From contig PBWV01000043.1 of assembly GCA_002728255.1 (NCBI GenBank), forward strand, positions 29,532 to 71,742: DNA of 42,211 nucleotides, given 5' to 3'. This DNA comes from Rhodospirillaceae bacterium. Lineage in GTDB: Bacteria > Pseudomonadota > Alphaproteobacteria > UBA7887. The notes below the pieces were generated by a model. That model worked only from the letters and a program-made list of their open reading frames with translations, was not told the DNA's origin and made no database searches. The translations under genes were made by a program, and so were the position numbers. Positions 27,079-35,720 of the stretch are shown here, piece by piece; position 1 is the first letter of the stretch, and the number at the start of each line of letters is the position of its first letter.

Positions 27079-28104
27079 ATGAGCACTACTGGTAATCGGA
27101 TAGGCTTGATTGTTGGTTTGTTTCTCGTCGGAGTGCTCTTGTATAGTGCTTACTGGTACCAATTAGCGCGTTCAGCAGCAAAATTCGTGCACGAATATAC
27201 AGAGGCTTTGCGTAGCGAGAGAATTGAAGCAAATTTTAGTCAAATTAATATCTCTGGTTATCCTTATCGTCTGGAAGTTAGTTTGGATGACATTAAAGCT
27301 CATTTTGCTACCGATCTAAATCATGTGGCTCTGGTTATACCAAACGTAAAGTTGACGGCACACCCTTGGGGTCTTGACCACTGGGTTGGGGTTGCTCGTG
27401 CTCCGTTCCAGACCATGATTAGGCGGGGGGAGGCAGGATTGGGAATGGAAGTAGGTGACAGTAGGGCTAGCCTAGTCGTTGGTGAGCAGAAGCGGACCAC
27501 GCGTTTTTCTTTGGAAATGAATGATGTAGTGTTCCGGCCTGTCTTGGGCCAGGCCTTCGCTGCATTGGATCAACTCCAGGTGCACTTCCGCAGTCCACCA
27601 CTAGGACATCTATCGCGTGATATTGGTGTTTTGGCAGATGACGTGAGTATCAGAAATATTGGCACCACTCAGCAATCTTTTGACATAGACGGCGTAGTAA
27701 TGGAGGCAAAATTGTCAGGCCCAACGTTTGTCGGGTGGGATGTCGCTTCGCTGGACAGGTGGCGCGCTAGCGGCGGCATAGTTGAAATTCATAATTTACA
27801 ACTATCGGCGGGTAACTTAGGAGTGGCGTTCTCTGGCACGATTTCCCTGGATGCCTTGTTTCGCCCAATCGGTGCAGGCACAGTTGTAATTGATGGTTAT
27901 AGAGAGGTTCTGGAAACTTTTTATAGCAGTGGATTAATTAATAATGTGGCTAAGGCAGCCGCCACTCTTACTCTAGACTTACTTTCGACTGCGTCAGACG
28001 AAACTGGTCAGAGGTCTGTGGAGGCACCCATTTCCCTACAGGAGGGTGTTTTAAGTGTAGGGCCCGTGCCTTTGATAGAAGTTAGGCCACTTATAATCCC
28101 TTAG
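27079..28104 (+). CDS. DUF2125 domain-containing protein
   Basis: About 341 residues from the ATG at 27079, preceded by CGGAG five bases upstream; a GTG at 27049 is an alternative. An N-terminal hydrophobic segment IGLIVGLFLVGVLLYSAYW is a signal anchor, so most of the protein is likely periplasmic. The segment INISGYPYRLEVSLDDIKAH is typical of DUF2125 (family recognised from memory). The predicted beta-rich body has repeated DAL/VVxM-type strands and no catalytic motif. Function unknown. It ends 5 bases before the convergent tyrC stop. Confidence 0.82.
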   Translation: MSTTGNRIGLIVGLFLVGVLLYSAYWYQLARSAAKFVHEYTEALRSERIEANFSQINISGYPYRLEVSLDDIKAHFATDLNHVALVIPNVKLTAHPWGLDHWVGVARAPFQTMIRRGEAGLGMEVGDSRASLVVGEQKRTTRFSLEMNDVVFRPVLGQAFAALDQLQVHFRSPPLGHLSRDIGVLADDVSIRNIGTTQQSFDIDGVVMEAKLSGPTFVGWDVASLDRWRASGGIVEIHNLQLSAGNLGVAFSGTISLDALFRPIGAGTVVIDGYREVLETFYSSGLINNVAKAAATLTLDLLSTASDETGQRSVEAPISLQEGVLSVGPVPLIEVRPLIIP

Positions 28105-28109
28105 GTAAA

Positions 28110-29000
28110 CTACGCTTGTTCTGCATCTATAACTCGTCTTCGAAGGTCGCGGGTTCTCGTAAATTTCGTTTCAAGACTATTGGCGTCTCCTCGCCGAATT
28201 GCGCGCTGCAGAGCGGACAGGTCCTCTGAGAAACGTCCAAGCATTTCCAGTACGGCTTCTCTGTTTTCCATGAAAACGTCGCGCCACATTTCTGGGTCAG
28301 ATGCCGCTATTCGGGTGAAATCTCTAAATCCGCCGGCTGCATACTTCACAGCTTCCATCTTAGTGTCATCTTCAAGATCTGCCACTGTGCCAACGATATT
28401 AAATGCTATTAAGTGGGGGATGTGTGAGGTTATGGCTAGCACCTTGTCGTGATGAGCTGCGCTCATTATATCGACCTTGCTGCCCATGCGTTGCCAGAGG
28501 TTTGTTACCTTGTCTATGGCACTTTGATTTGTGTCATTGGTTGGCGTTATCACGCACCACCTTCCCTCGAACAGAGATGCGAAACCCGCTTCGGGGCCAG
28601 AATTTTCTGTCCCAGCTATAGGATGGCCCGGCACAAAATTAGCACTGTTTGGCAAATGTGGTACTACAGCTCGAATCACAGCTTCTTTCACAGAACCAGT
28701 GTCTGTAACAATAGCGCCTGGTTTAATATGCGGTCCCAGTTTTTTTGCCACATCTTCTGATGCGCCAACTGGCACGCTGATGATAATGAGATCTGCGTCA
28801 TCCACCGCTTCCTTAATACTTTTCGCCACATTGTCTACAATTCCAAGATGGCTAAGGCGTTCCCTTGTATCGGATCGGCGGGAGTAGGCTGCGACGGACT
28901 TGGCCAGCTGCTCCTGACGAATTGCTCGTCCTAAGGAGCTTCCTATTAGTCCTGCTCCAATCAGCGCGACACGATCAAAAAGAATTTTCTCGGTAGTCAT
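28110..29000 (-). CDS. Prephenate/arogenate dehydrogenase (TyrA/TyrC)
   Basis: A 296-residue NAD(P)-dependent dehydrogenase for the last tyrosine branch. The Rossmann motif VALIGAGLIGSSLGRAIR is near residue 12. DTGSVKEAVI and GHPIAGTENSGPEAGF follow, with the catalytic His of SHIPHLIAFNIV. Length is that of the monofunctional enzyme. Its ATG overlaps the chorismate mutase stop by four bases, so the two are translationally coupled, turning chorismate to prephenate and on towards tyrosine. Prephenate versus arogenate preference cannot be read from the sequence. Confidence 0.92.
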   Translation of the reverse strand: MTTEKILFDRVALIGAGLIGSSLGRAIRQEQLAKSVAAYSRRSDTRERLSHLGIVDNVAKSIKEAVDDADLIIISVPVGASEDVAKKLGPHIKPGAIVTDTGSVKEAVIRAVVPHLPNSANFVPGHPIAGTENSGPEAGFASLFEGRWCVITPTNDTNQSAIDKVTNLWQRMGSKVDIMSAAHHDKVLAITSHIPHLIAFNIVGTVADLEDDTKMEAVKYAAGGFRDFTRIAASDPEMWRDVFMENREAVLEMLGRFSEDLSALQRAIRRGDANSLETKFTRTRDLRRRVIDAEQA

Positions 29001-29866
29001 GAGATCTCCAATGTCCTGCCGATGTCCAGCTGTTCCGGGTAACAGCCTATAGTTGCAAACCGAGTTACGACGTGCTGCAATGATGGGGGCAGGAGGGTTT
29101 TAACCTGATCTGGATGTTCAATAAATTTTTGCGTCGACACCAGAAGTGCGGTGGTTTTTCCTATGCCAGGTTGCCTGCCATTAAACGCTAGCTGGCCAAG
29201 TATCTTGTATGTTTCTGTTTGTTCTAAAAAGTCTACATTAGGTTCCCCCGTAACGTATTCCAGGACCACAAGCGAGGTGTCCCTTCCACTAGATTCAGGT
29301 CTTACTTCAGCAATGGAGAAGGCTTTTGAGGAGGGAGATGCATTTGAACGCAGAAAGGGTAGTAGTCCTATAATTTTAAGATTTTTGTGTTTCCCAAATG
29401 CCAATTCGTGCCACCAAGTACTTTCAGTGGATCGGTTTGGCACTGGTACTACTGCGACCATCGATTCACCAGATTGAACACTTTCTATCGTATTTTCAGG
29501 TGTGGCGAAAATATGGGTGGGTGCGTTGCTAAATTGGTCTCGTACCAGGCCTCTTGATTCGATCGGATCATCCCCCTCACAAAGGGCTACCGAGAAAGGT
29601 GTTTGCACCCGGACTGTACCACAAAGTAGTTCCCTCCATATTTTGATAAGTGAGTCGGCAGGGAAAGGCCCACGATGCTGATTTACGAGCCGCCGCATCA
29701 TGGAAGCTTCGCGCGCTGGTCTAAGAGAGAATCGGTAATCTCCGGCCGCTGCTTTCACTTTACCTACTTCTCCAACCAATTTTACCCGGCTCATCAATAA
29801 GTTATGAATTTTGTCATCGATGGCATCGATTTCCAACCGTAGTGTTTTGAGCGAGCGCTGTTTCAC
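28997..29866 (-). CDS. Chorismate mutase with prephenate-dehydratase-like C-terminal region
   Basis: About 289 residues from the GTG at 29866; a TTG at 29896 extends it by 10. Residues about 1-85 form an AroQ-type chorismate mutase: LRLEIDAIDDKIHNLLMSRVKLVGEVG and SLRPAREASMMRRL contain the expected Arg/Lys pattern. The rest (about 200 residues) looks like a degenerate prephenate dehydratase: VQTPFSVALCEGD, an altered VAVVPVPNR in place of the usual VVPIENS, and an ACT-like ending TRFATIGCYPEQ. Conventional dehydratase catalytic motifs are not evident, so phenylalanine-branch activity is doubtful. It precedes tyrC with a four-base overlap. I recall similar fusions in Rhodospirillales. Confidence 0.8.
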   Translation of the reverse strand: MKQRSLKTLRLEIDAIDDKIHNLLMSRVKLVGEVGKVKAAAGDYRFSLRPAREASMMRRLVNQHRGPFPADSLIKIWRELLCGTVRVQTPFSVALCEGDDPIESRGLVRDQFSNAPTHIFATPENTIESVQSGESMVAVVPVPNRSTESTWWHELAFGKHKNLKIIGLLPFLRSNASPSSKAFSIAEVRPESSGRDTSLVVLEYVTGEPNVDFLEQTETYKILGQLAFNGRQPGIGKTTALLVSTQKFIEHPDQVKTLLPPSLQHVVTRFATIGCYPEQLDIGRTLEIS

Positions 29867-29936
29867 ATTTCTGTCCAGTCTAAGGAAAGGCAACAAATAT
29901 TACTAACGTTGGAAAACATTAAAATCAAAGAAAACG

Positions 29937-29965
29937 TTGACAAACACTGCTTTTGATCCCTACCA
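29937..29965 (+). promoter_or_regulatory. Candidate promoter for metX-metW
   Basis: A perfect TTGACA -35 hexamer at 29937-29942 is followed 17 bases later by a poor -10 match (CTACCA). This suggests the TTG at 29938 is a promoter element and not a start codon; translation then begins at 30021. Confidence 0.3.
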
Positions 29966-30020
29966 CTTTATCATTCGATGCCTCAATACATTAGATTTGA
30001 CTGGGTCGATTAATAGCATA

Positions 30021-31184
30021 ATGGCGAACAAAGTGGAAAATACTGCAGGGTTGCTCGATCATCAGCCAAGAATTTTTATTGAGGTAGAACGGCCTTTAGC
30101 GTTGGAATCCGGTCTGTCTATTGCCCCGGTGCCCGTGTCATACCAGACGTATGGGAGACTCAATCATGATAAGTCAAACGCCATCCTGGTATGCCATGCA
30201 TTGACTGGTGATCAGTATGTGGCCGGCAAACATCCTGTTACAGGTAGATTAGGCTGGTGGGACCATCTGGTGGGACAAGGATTACCCCTGGACACTGACA
30301 ATTATTTTGTAATTTGTGTCAATGTATTAGGTGGGTGCATGGGCAGCTATGGGCCGGCAACGATAGATCCGAATACGGGTGATCAATATGGGTTAACGTT
30401 CCCTGTTGTAACAATCGGTGATATGGTTGAGGCTCAAGCCAGAGTCATAGACGCCTTAGGCATCGAAAAGCTTTTTTGTGTGGTAGGTGGATCTATGGGT
30501 GGTATGCAGGTTCTGGAGTGGGCATCACGTTTTCCTGATAGGGTGTTTTCTGCCATTCCTATTGCTGCGGCAGGCCGTCACACGGCCCAAAATATTGCTT
30601 TCCATGAGGGAGGTCGACAGGCGATTATGAGCGACCCTGATTGGTGCGACGGCAGTTATGCGAAATTGGACAAAAGACCACGACAGGGATTAGCTGTAGC
30701 TAGGATGACTGCTCATATAACATATTTATCCGAGGCGGCTTTTCATCGCAAGTTTGGCCGAATGCTCCAAGACTCGAGCCAAATCACATACGGGTTTGAT
30801 GCGGAGTTTCAAGTGGAGAGTTACTTGAGACACCAGGGTAGCACATTCGTAGACCGGTTTGATGCCAATTCTTACCTATATATAACTCGGGCCATGGACT
30901 ACTTTGATCTTGCTGCGGCGAATAATGGCTCGCTGGCAAAGGCATTTGAGAACACTGAAGTCCGTTTTTGCGTAATTGCGTTTACTAGTGACTGGCTCTT
31001 CCCTGTTTCTGAGAGTCAGGAGGTTGTGAAGGCGCTTAATGCTAATGCTGCGAACGTTAGTTTTTGCGAGATTGAAACTGACAAGGGTCACGACAGTTTT
31101 TTACTTAACGAGCCAGAATTTTTTGATGTCCTTAATGGTTTCTTGCGTGGGGCATCTAAGCATCGTGGGTTACCCAGCATCTAA
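30021..31184 (+). CDS. metX: Homoserine O-acyltransferase MetX
   Basis: About 387 residues from the ATG at 30021. An alpha/beta hydrolase-fold enzyme that acylates homoserine for methionine synthesis. Key segments are [30 protein letters not shown], and the nucleophile elbow [15 protein letters not shown]; the Asp is in FTSDWLFP and the His in DKGHDSFLL. The length and start segment fit MetX, and extension to 29937 would add residues outside the family. Acetyl versus succinyl donor cannot be settled from motifs alone. The stop overlaps the metW ATG by one base (TAATG). I found no SAM-II riboswitch-like sequence upstream. Confidence 0.94.
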   Translation: MANKVENTAGLLDHQPRIFIEVERPLALESGLSIAPVPVSYQTYGRLNHDKSNAILVCHALTGDQYVAGKHPVTGRLGWWDHLVGQGLPLDTDNYFVICVNVLGGCMGSYGPATIDPNTGDQYGLTFPVVTIGDMVEAQARVIDALGIEKLFCVVGGSMGGMQVLEWASRFPDRVFSAIPIAAAGRHTAQNIAFHEGGRQAIMSDPDWCDGSYAKLDKRPRQGLAVARMTAHITYLSEAAFHRKFGRMLQDSSQITYGFDAEFQVESYLRHQGSTFVDRFDANSYLYITRAMDYFDLAAANNGSLAKAFENTEVRFCVIAFTSDWLFPVSESQEVVKALNANAANVSFCEIETDKGHDSFLLNEPEFFDVLNGFLRGASKHRGLPSI

Positions 31185-31873
31185 TGGAAAATAAAATGAC
31201 GGAAGACGCCTCAACGCCGACAGTGCCGGTTCCCAGCAGCATTCGGGTTGATCTTCAATTAATAGCAAGCTTGATTAAGCCAGGGTCGCGGGTGTTGGAT
31301 GTTGGGTGTGGAGACGGGTCATTGCTGAGATATCTGGCGGATCGCAGAGATGTTGATTGCAGAGGGCTCGAGATAAGTCGAGGGGGGGTTCAGTCATGTC
31401 TTCGTCAAGGGTTGTCTGTTGTCCAAGGCGATGCTGAGGCGGATTTAGGCAATTATCCGTCGGGCGCTTTTGATTATGTTGTGCTCAGTGAAACAATACA
31501 GGCGACGCATAACCCGCTAGTGGTATTGCGAGAACTTGTTAGGATTGGGCATTATGCATTGGTGTCCTTTCCCAACTTTGGCCACTGGAGGTGTCGGCTT
31601 CAGCTTTTATTTAAGGGGCGTATGCCGGTGACTGGAAGTTTACCGTTACCATGGCACGCAACACCAAATATCCATTTCAGCACCATCACAGACTTTGTAA
31701 GCACTTGTAATGCAGAGGAAATTTCAGTAGTCCGACGCTATAGCCTGAATGAGCGGGGTCAACCTTTCCGATTCTGGGGTGGGCAGCCCTTTGATAATCT
31801 TTTGGGCGCACAGGGGTTATTTATGTTGTCAGCATCTGCGGAGAGGGTTGGAGAACTTATCGACCCACGGTAG
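31184..31873 (+). CDS. metW: Methionine biosynthesis protein MetW
   Basis: A 229-residue SAM-dependent methyltransferase-fold protein that usually accompanies MetX in alphaproteobacteria and is required with it for homoserine acylation. Motif I is VLDVGCGDGSLLRYL near residue 41. YVVLSETIQATHNPLVVL, SFPNFGHWRCRLQLLFKGRMP and PNIHFSTITDF are MetW hallmarks. Translation is coupled to metX by the TAATG overlap. Its 3' end overlaps the convergent methyltransferase gene by 17 bases. Confidence 0.94.
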   Translation: MENKMTEDASTPTVPVPSSIRVDLQLIASLIKPGSRVLDVGCGDGSLLRYLADRRDVDCRGLEISRGGVQSCLRQGLSVVQGDAEADLGNYPSGAFDYVVLSETIQATHNPLVVLRELVRIGHYALVSFPNFGHWRCRLQLLFKGRMPVTGSLPLPWHATPNIHFSTITDFVSTCNAEEISVVRRYSLNERGQPFRFWGGQPFDNLLGAQGLFMLSASAERVGELIDPR

Positions 31874-32585
31874 AGGGGTGTGCTCTCCATCCAGTGTCTC
31901 TTGTATCGGTGCCAATGGCAGTATTTGTTGGTGCGTACACTCGTTTTTCAGCCTCCACAATTATTACTCCAGAAAACAAACGGAGGTATTTAGGGATAAT
32001 TGTTTCCCAAGCCCTGGCGAGGCGTTGTAAAAACTTCCCTGTACTTGGCGGCATATACAAAGCTGAAGTCACTTGTTCGGGCAAGAACACGGATTCTTGT
32101 AGTAATTTGGTGAGTTGTCTTAGGCTGTAGGGTTGCCCGTGGCCAAATGGAGTATGCTCTAGCCTGGCCCACAGCCCCCTCCGATTGGGTACGATGACCA
32201 GTAGTTTTCCTCCGCCATCGAGGACGCGCCAGATGTCCCTAAGCATGGGGTGGGGGGGATTGGCAAATTCGAGAGCGTGGAGAAGAATGACTCGGTCTAA
32301 CGAATTGTCTGCAAAGGGAAGTTTGTTTTCATCCGACAACAAGGCAGAATTGGTTTCTTTGGATGGCAGGTGGATAATGCCCTGCTGGCACGGCATTAGG
32401 TGGAAGAGGTGTTGAGGATTAGGCCCAAAGATCGAAGCCAACGGGGCCCCAAAACCAATTGTCAGTGTGGACTGTCCATCCGTGTTGGGCCAAAGTTGCT
32501 CGATTTTGTTGCATAACGAATCTTGTGTAAGGCGACCTAGAGCCGTGTTGTAAAAGGTTTTTAGATAGGATACGTCAAGCCACAT
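31857..32585 (-). CDS. SAM-dependent class I methyltransferase of unknown substrate
   Basis: A 242-residue methyltransferase. Motif I is LTIGFGAPLASIFG, with alanine and proline replacing the later glycines, so SAM binding is likely but the loop is unusual. LPFADNSLDRVILLHALEFANPPHPMLRDIWRVL and GGGKLLVIVPNRRGLWAR are the methyltransferase_11 pattern. The family often sits beside glyoxalase genes in alphaproteobacteria (memory); none is adjacent here. Substrate unknown. The gene ends by overlapping metW tail to tail. Confidence 0.8.
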   Translation of the reverse strand: MWLDVSYLKTFYNTALGRLTQDSLCNKIEQLWPNTDGQSTLTIGFGAPLASIFGPNPQHLFHLMPCQQGIIHLPSKETNSALLSDENKLPFADNSLDRVILLHALEFANPPHPMLRDIWRVLDGGGKLLVIVPNRRGLWARLEHTPFGHGQPYSLRQLTKLLQESVFLPEQVTSALYMPPSTGKFLQRLARAWETIIPKYLRLFSGVIIVEAEKRVYAPTNTAIGTDTRDTGWRAHPSTVGR

Positions 32586-32721
32586 TGTATGGGCATTTTA
32601 GACGGATTCCCCTGTAGTTTACATGACAAATTCTTGTTTCTAAATACCTGCTTGCGTTTAAGTGGCTTTTTGGTAACCATCAGTGTGCCAAAACCTGAAT
32701 GATTTACGGAAGGACTTCCAA

Positions 32722-33675
32722 GTGTCTAAGGAACTTGATCCTCAGGCGGCTGCCCTAATTGAAAAAGCATTAGAGGCAGGGAACCCTGAGATGCATGAAC
32801 TGGAGCCCCCTGAGGCGCGGAGGTTTTTTGCTGAGACATCTAAGGCTGTCGCCGTCAAAAAGGTAGATGTAGAGTGGGTGTCCGAACATGATATCCCCGG
32901 GCCTAATGGAGAAATCGTGGTTCGGACCTATTGGCCGTCTGATGATACGGGACCGTTCCCAGTGCTGGTTTATTTCCATGGGGGGGGCTGGGTCATAGGG
33001 GGTCTAGAGACACATGATCCCGTGTGTCGTTGGCTGAGTGTCCGGGCCCAATGTGTGGTGGTCTCAGTTGATTATCGTATGGGTCCCGAAGACAAATTTC
33101 CTGCTGCTGTGGAGGATTGCGTGGCGGCGACGGAGTGGGTTGCTACCCCAGGGAACCTCAATAATATTGATCTAGCACGAATCGCGGTGGGCGGTGATAG
33201 TGCTGGCGGTAATTTAGCGGCGGTTGTAGCTCAGAAATGTGTTAATAATCCCCAGATTCAGCTTTGTTATCAGTTGCTGATATACCCGGCCACAGATCTC
33301 ACTCGGTCGGAGGCGTCACAAACCGAGCTCTCCGAGGGTTACCGGCTTACGGGCGTCCTGATGGAGTGGTTTATAGATCATTACTTGAATAACGATGAAG
33401 AACGAACAAATCCAGACGCTTCCCCACTGTTTGCAAAAGAAGTCTTTGGTTTGCCGCCGGCGTTAATAATCACGGCCGGATTTGATCCGTTGCGGGACGA
33501 AGGACTGCGGTATAGCGAAAAACTAACGGCGGCGAATGTTGAGGTAAAATACCTTTGCTATGAGGGAATGATACATGGTTTTGTGAGTATGGGTGGGTGG
33601 ATTGATAAAGGAAAAGAGGCGTTAGACCTTTCAGGAGACTGTTTGGCCGATGCATTCTCCAAGGTTGAAGTGTAG
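32722..33675 (+). CDS. Second alpha/beta hydrolase, HSL (type IV) esterase family
   Basis: About 317 residues from the GTG at 32722, preceded by GGAAGGA 7 bases upstream; a GTG at 32683 is a weaker alternative. The HGGGW oxyanion motif is near residue 86, GGDSAGGN near 157, GFDPLRDEG near 253 and MIHGFVS near 284, so the triad is complete. It closely parallels the first HSL esterase (same motifs and spacing). Probably a cytosolic carboxylesterase. It begins the right-hand catabolic stretch; whether it belongs to a pathway with the genes to its right is inference. Confidence 0.92.
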   Translation: MSKELDPQAAALIEKALEAGNPEMHELEPPEARRFFAETSKAVAVKKVDVEWVSEHDIPGPNGEIVVRTYWPSDDTGPFPVLVYFHGGGWVIGGLETHDPVCRWLSVRAQCVVVSVDYRMGPEDKFPAAVEDCVAATEWVATPGNLNNIDLARIAVGGDSAGGNLAAVVAQKCVNNPQIQLCYQLLIYPATDLTRSEASQTELSEGYRLTGVLMEWFIDHYLNNDEERTNPDASPLFAKEVFGLPPALIITAGFDPLRDEGLRYSEKLTAANVEVKYLCYEGMIHGFVSMGGWIDKGKEALDLSGDCLADAFSKVEV

Positions 33676-33710
33676 GATAAAAACAAACGTTGAGGTTTAG
33701 GGTATTTGGC

Positions 33711-34112
33711 CTACTCGACTTTCAGGTATTGTTCATCCACTTCTACCTGATAGCCGTTAGCTAAACGATTTGTTTGGTTGAACATTCCGACTACCGCCAT
33801 TAATTCACCCAGCATTTCATTATCCATTCCAAGTTTTCGGGCGGCTGCTGTATGCGAACGGATACAGTAGTCACAATTGTTTGTTGCGCTTACTGCAACA
33901 GCAATCATCTCCTTAGTCAATGGATCAAGTCGACCGGGGGCCATAACAGTTTTGATGCCCAGCCAAATGCGTTTAAGGGTGGGGGGATGGGATGCTAGTG
34001 TTTTCCATATATTTGGCACATAACTGATCCCACGGGTCTTCTTAATGTCTTCATAGACGGACTGGACCTCAGTTGTTGCAGTTCCGTCCTCAATCATTCT
34101 AACGCTTGCCAT
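33711..34112 (-). CDS. Carboxymuconolactone decarboxylase / AhpD-like protein
   Basis: About 133 residues from the ATG at 34112, preceded by AGAGG six bases upstream. An all-helical AhpD-like fold. The NCDYCIRSHTAAARKLG segment has the CxxCxxxH redox motif, so peroxidase or disulfide-reductase chemistry is more likely than muconolactone decarboxylation. Its start is 31 bases after the stop of the aminotransferase on the same strand, and the two are probably one transcription unit. A role in protecting an amine-degradation pathway is speculation. Confidence 0.85.
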   Translation of the reverse strand: MASVRMIEDGTATTEVQSVYEDIKKTRGISYVPNIWKTLASHPPTLKRIWLGIKTVMAPGRLDPLTKEMIAVAVSATNNCDYCIRSHTAAARKLGMDNEMLGELMAVVGMFNQTNRLANGYQVEVDEQYLKVE

Positions 34113-34142
34113 GTTAACCTCTAAGAATGGACGTTTGAGCAA

Positions 34143-35495
34143 TTACTCCACGGTTTCTAGGTGTTTGTTAATGGTGGAGATTAGTTGGTCTATTTGATGT
34201 TGTTCGATTATCAACGGGGGTGATAGGGCTATTGTGTCGCCAGTAGTGCGGAGCAAGACGCCATCTTCATAGCACTTAAGAAAGGTCTCGAAAGCCCGAG
34301 CAGTTGGTGAGCCCTCGCGTGGTTCTAACTCAATGCCGGCTACCAATCCCATATTACGAATGTCGATAACGTTCCGACAGTCTTTTAGGCTATGTACACC
34401 CTCTTCCCAGTAGCCCTCTAGGTCAGCAGCTCTCTGAAATAATTCCTCTTCTTTATAAAGGTCTAGAGTGGCAAGAGCCGCTGCACATGCCACGGGATGT
34501 CCAGAGTATGTGTATCCATGAAACAGTTCTATCTCCTGTGCAGCATTTTGGATGACAGTGTCATAAATCTCGTGACTTGTTACGACTGCTCCCATTGGAA
34601 TAGTTGCATTAGTCAAACCTTTAGCCAAGGTAACTATATCTGGTGTTACACCAAAGCGTTCACAGGCGAAGCTTGCCCCAAGCCGTCCGAAACCGGTAAT
34701 AACTTCATCAAAGATCAACAGTATATTATTTTTGTGGCAGATATCCCTAAGGCGTTCGAGATAGCCTACTGGTGGTATGAGGACCCCAGTTGAACCTGCC
34801 ATGGGCTCCACAATAACAGCAGCAATATTGTCGGCTCCGTGGAGAGCCACTAGCTCCTCCAGCTCAGCAGCTCGAACTGCTCCCCACTCCGGTTGGCCTC
34901 TGCTGAATGCATTGTGCTCAAGGGAGTGGGTATGGGGCAAGTGGTCAACATTTCCTAGAAGGTTGCCAAATTGTTTCTTGTTTGGTGCCATTCCGCCCAC
35001 TGACAGACCTCCAAAGCCGACGCCGTGATATCCGCGGGAACGTCCGATAAGTATCTTTTTACTGCTCTGGCCAGTCGAGTGGTGATAGGCAAGAGCGATC
35101 TTTAAGGCCGTATCTGCCGCCTCCGAACCAGAATTTGTGAAAAAAACATGATCGAGTGTTTCAGGGAGCATACTAGCTAACCGGGCGGCTAGCGCAAAAG
35201 ATAGAGGGTGCCCCATCTGGAAGCCAGGAGCGTAATCAAGAGTTGCGACCTGTTTTTGGACGGCCTCGATGATTGGTTGTCGAGAGTGCCCAGCATTTAC
35301 ACACCAGAGCCCAGCAGTGCCATCAAGTATCTGTTTTCCATCAGCATTGGTGTAATGCATGTCTTTTGCTTTGACGAGCAACCGCGGAGCGGCCTTAAAT
35401 TGGCGATTACCAGTAAAAGGCATCCAATGCGGTTCTAGGTCATTTGGGTTTGTTCCCAATTGAACGTCCGCTGAAGAAATGGCACTGGGACTCAT
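34143..35495 (-). CDS. Class III omega-amino acid:pyruvate aminotransferase
   Basis: A 450-residue PLP enzyme, the length of the Pseudomonas omega-amino acid:pyruvate aminotransferase it closely resembles (LEPHWMPFTGNRQF, LDYAPGFQMGHPLSFALA, HVFFTNSGSEAADTALK, GRSRGYHG, DHLPHTHSLEHNAFSRGQP). The PLP Asp is in IFDEVITGFGRLG and the Schiff-base Lys in DIVTLAKGLTNATIPMGAV. FHGYTYSGHPVACAA follows. Beta-alanine or another omega-amine is the likely donor. It leads the aminotransferase-AhpD unit, and diverges from the acyl-CoA ligase over about 220 bases that hold promoters and a small palindrome. Confidence 0.92.
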   Translation of the reverse strand: MSPSAISSADVQLGTNPNDLEPHWMPFTGNRQFKAAPRLLVKAKDMHYTNADGKQILDGTAGLWCVNAGHSRQPIIEAVQKQVATLDYAPGFQMGHPLSFALAARLASMLPETLDHVFFTNSGSEAADTALKIALAYHHSTGQSSKKILIGRSRGYHGVGFGGLSVGGMAPNKKQFGNLLGNVDHLPHTHSLEHNAFSRGQPEWGAVRAAELEELVALHGADNIAAVIVEPMAGSTGVLIPPVGYLERLRDICHKNNILLIFDEVITGFGRLGASFACERFGVTPDIVTLAKGLTNATIPMGAVVTSHEIYDTVIQNAAQEIELFHGYTYSGHPVACAAALATLDLYKEEELFQRAADLEGYWEEGVHSLKDCRNVIDIRNMGLVAGIELEPREGSPTARAFETFLKCYEDGVLLRTTGDTIALSPPLIIEQHQIDQLISTINKHLETVE

Positions 35496-35617
35496 ATCGT
35501 CTTCTCCTCGTGGTTGGTCGCTTTGTTAAATCGTAGTTTCAAGTGTGATAGTAACATTTGCGATATTATAGCCAAACAGGTTCTGCCATAGAAAGTGTGG
35601 CATAGGATGTGGCGAGC

Positions 35618-35627
35618 TTCAATTGAA
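35618..35627. promoter_or_regulatory. Small palindrome in a divergent promoter region
   Basis: TTCAATTGAA is a perfect 10-base palindrome between the divergent aminotransferase and acyl-CoA ligase genes. It could be an operator half-set but is too short to be convincing alone; no matching copy was noticed elsewhere in the window. Confidence 0.25.
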
Positions 35628-35660
35628 CTTATGCCATGTGGGGGTGAGATGTGAACAACA

Positions 35661-35693
35661 TTTAAGAGACTTCAGTTATTTAATCGTTATAAT
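35661..35693 (+). promoter_or_regulatory. Candidate promoter for acyl-CoA ligase and PanE-like gene
   Basis: A perfect TATAAT at 35688-35693 lies about 25 bases before the ATG at 35721. No convincing -35 is present at 17 bases; TTTAAG at 35661 is 21 bases away. Transcription would start near 35700. Confidence 0.4.
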
Positions 35694-35720
35694 ACTACGC
35701 TAAGAGATTTCTTGGCTATC

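Noticed and set aside
29867-30020. Possible SAM-II riboswitch before metX
   Set aside because: The GCTAAAAA-type core and pseudoknot pairing were not found on reading; a covariance search would be decisive.
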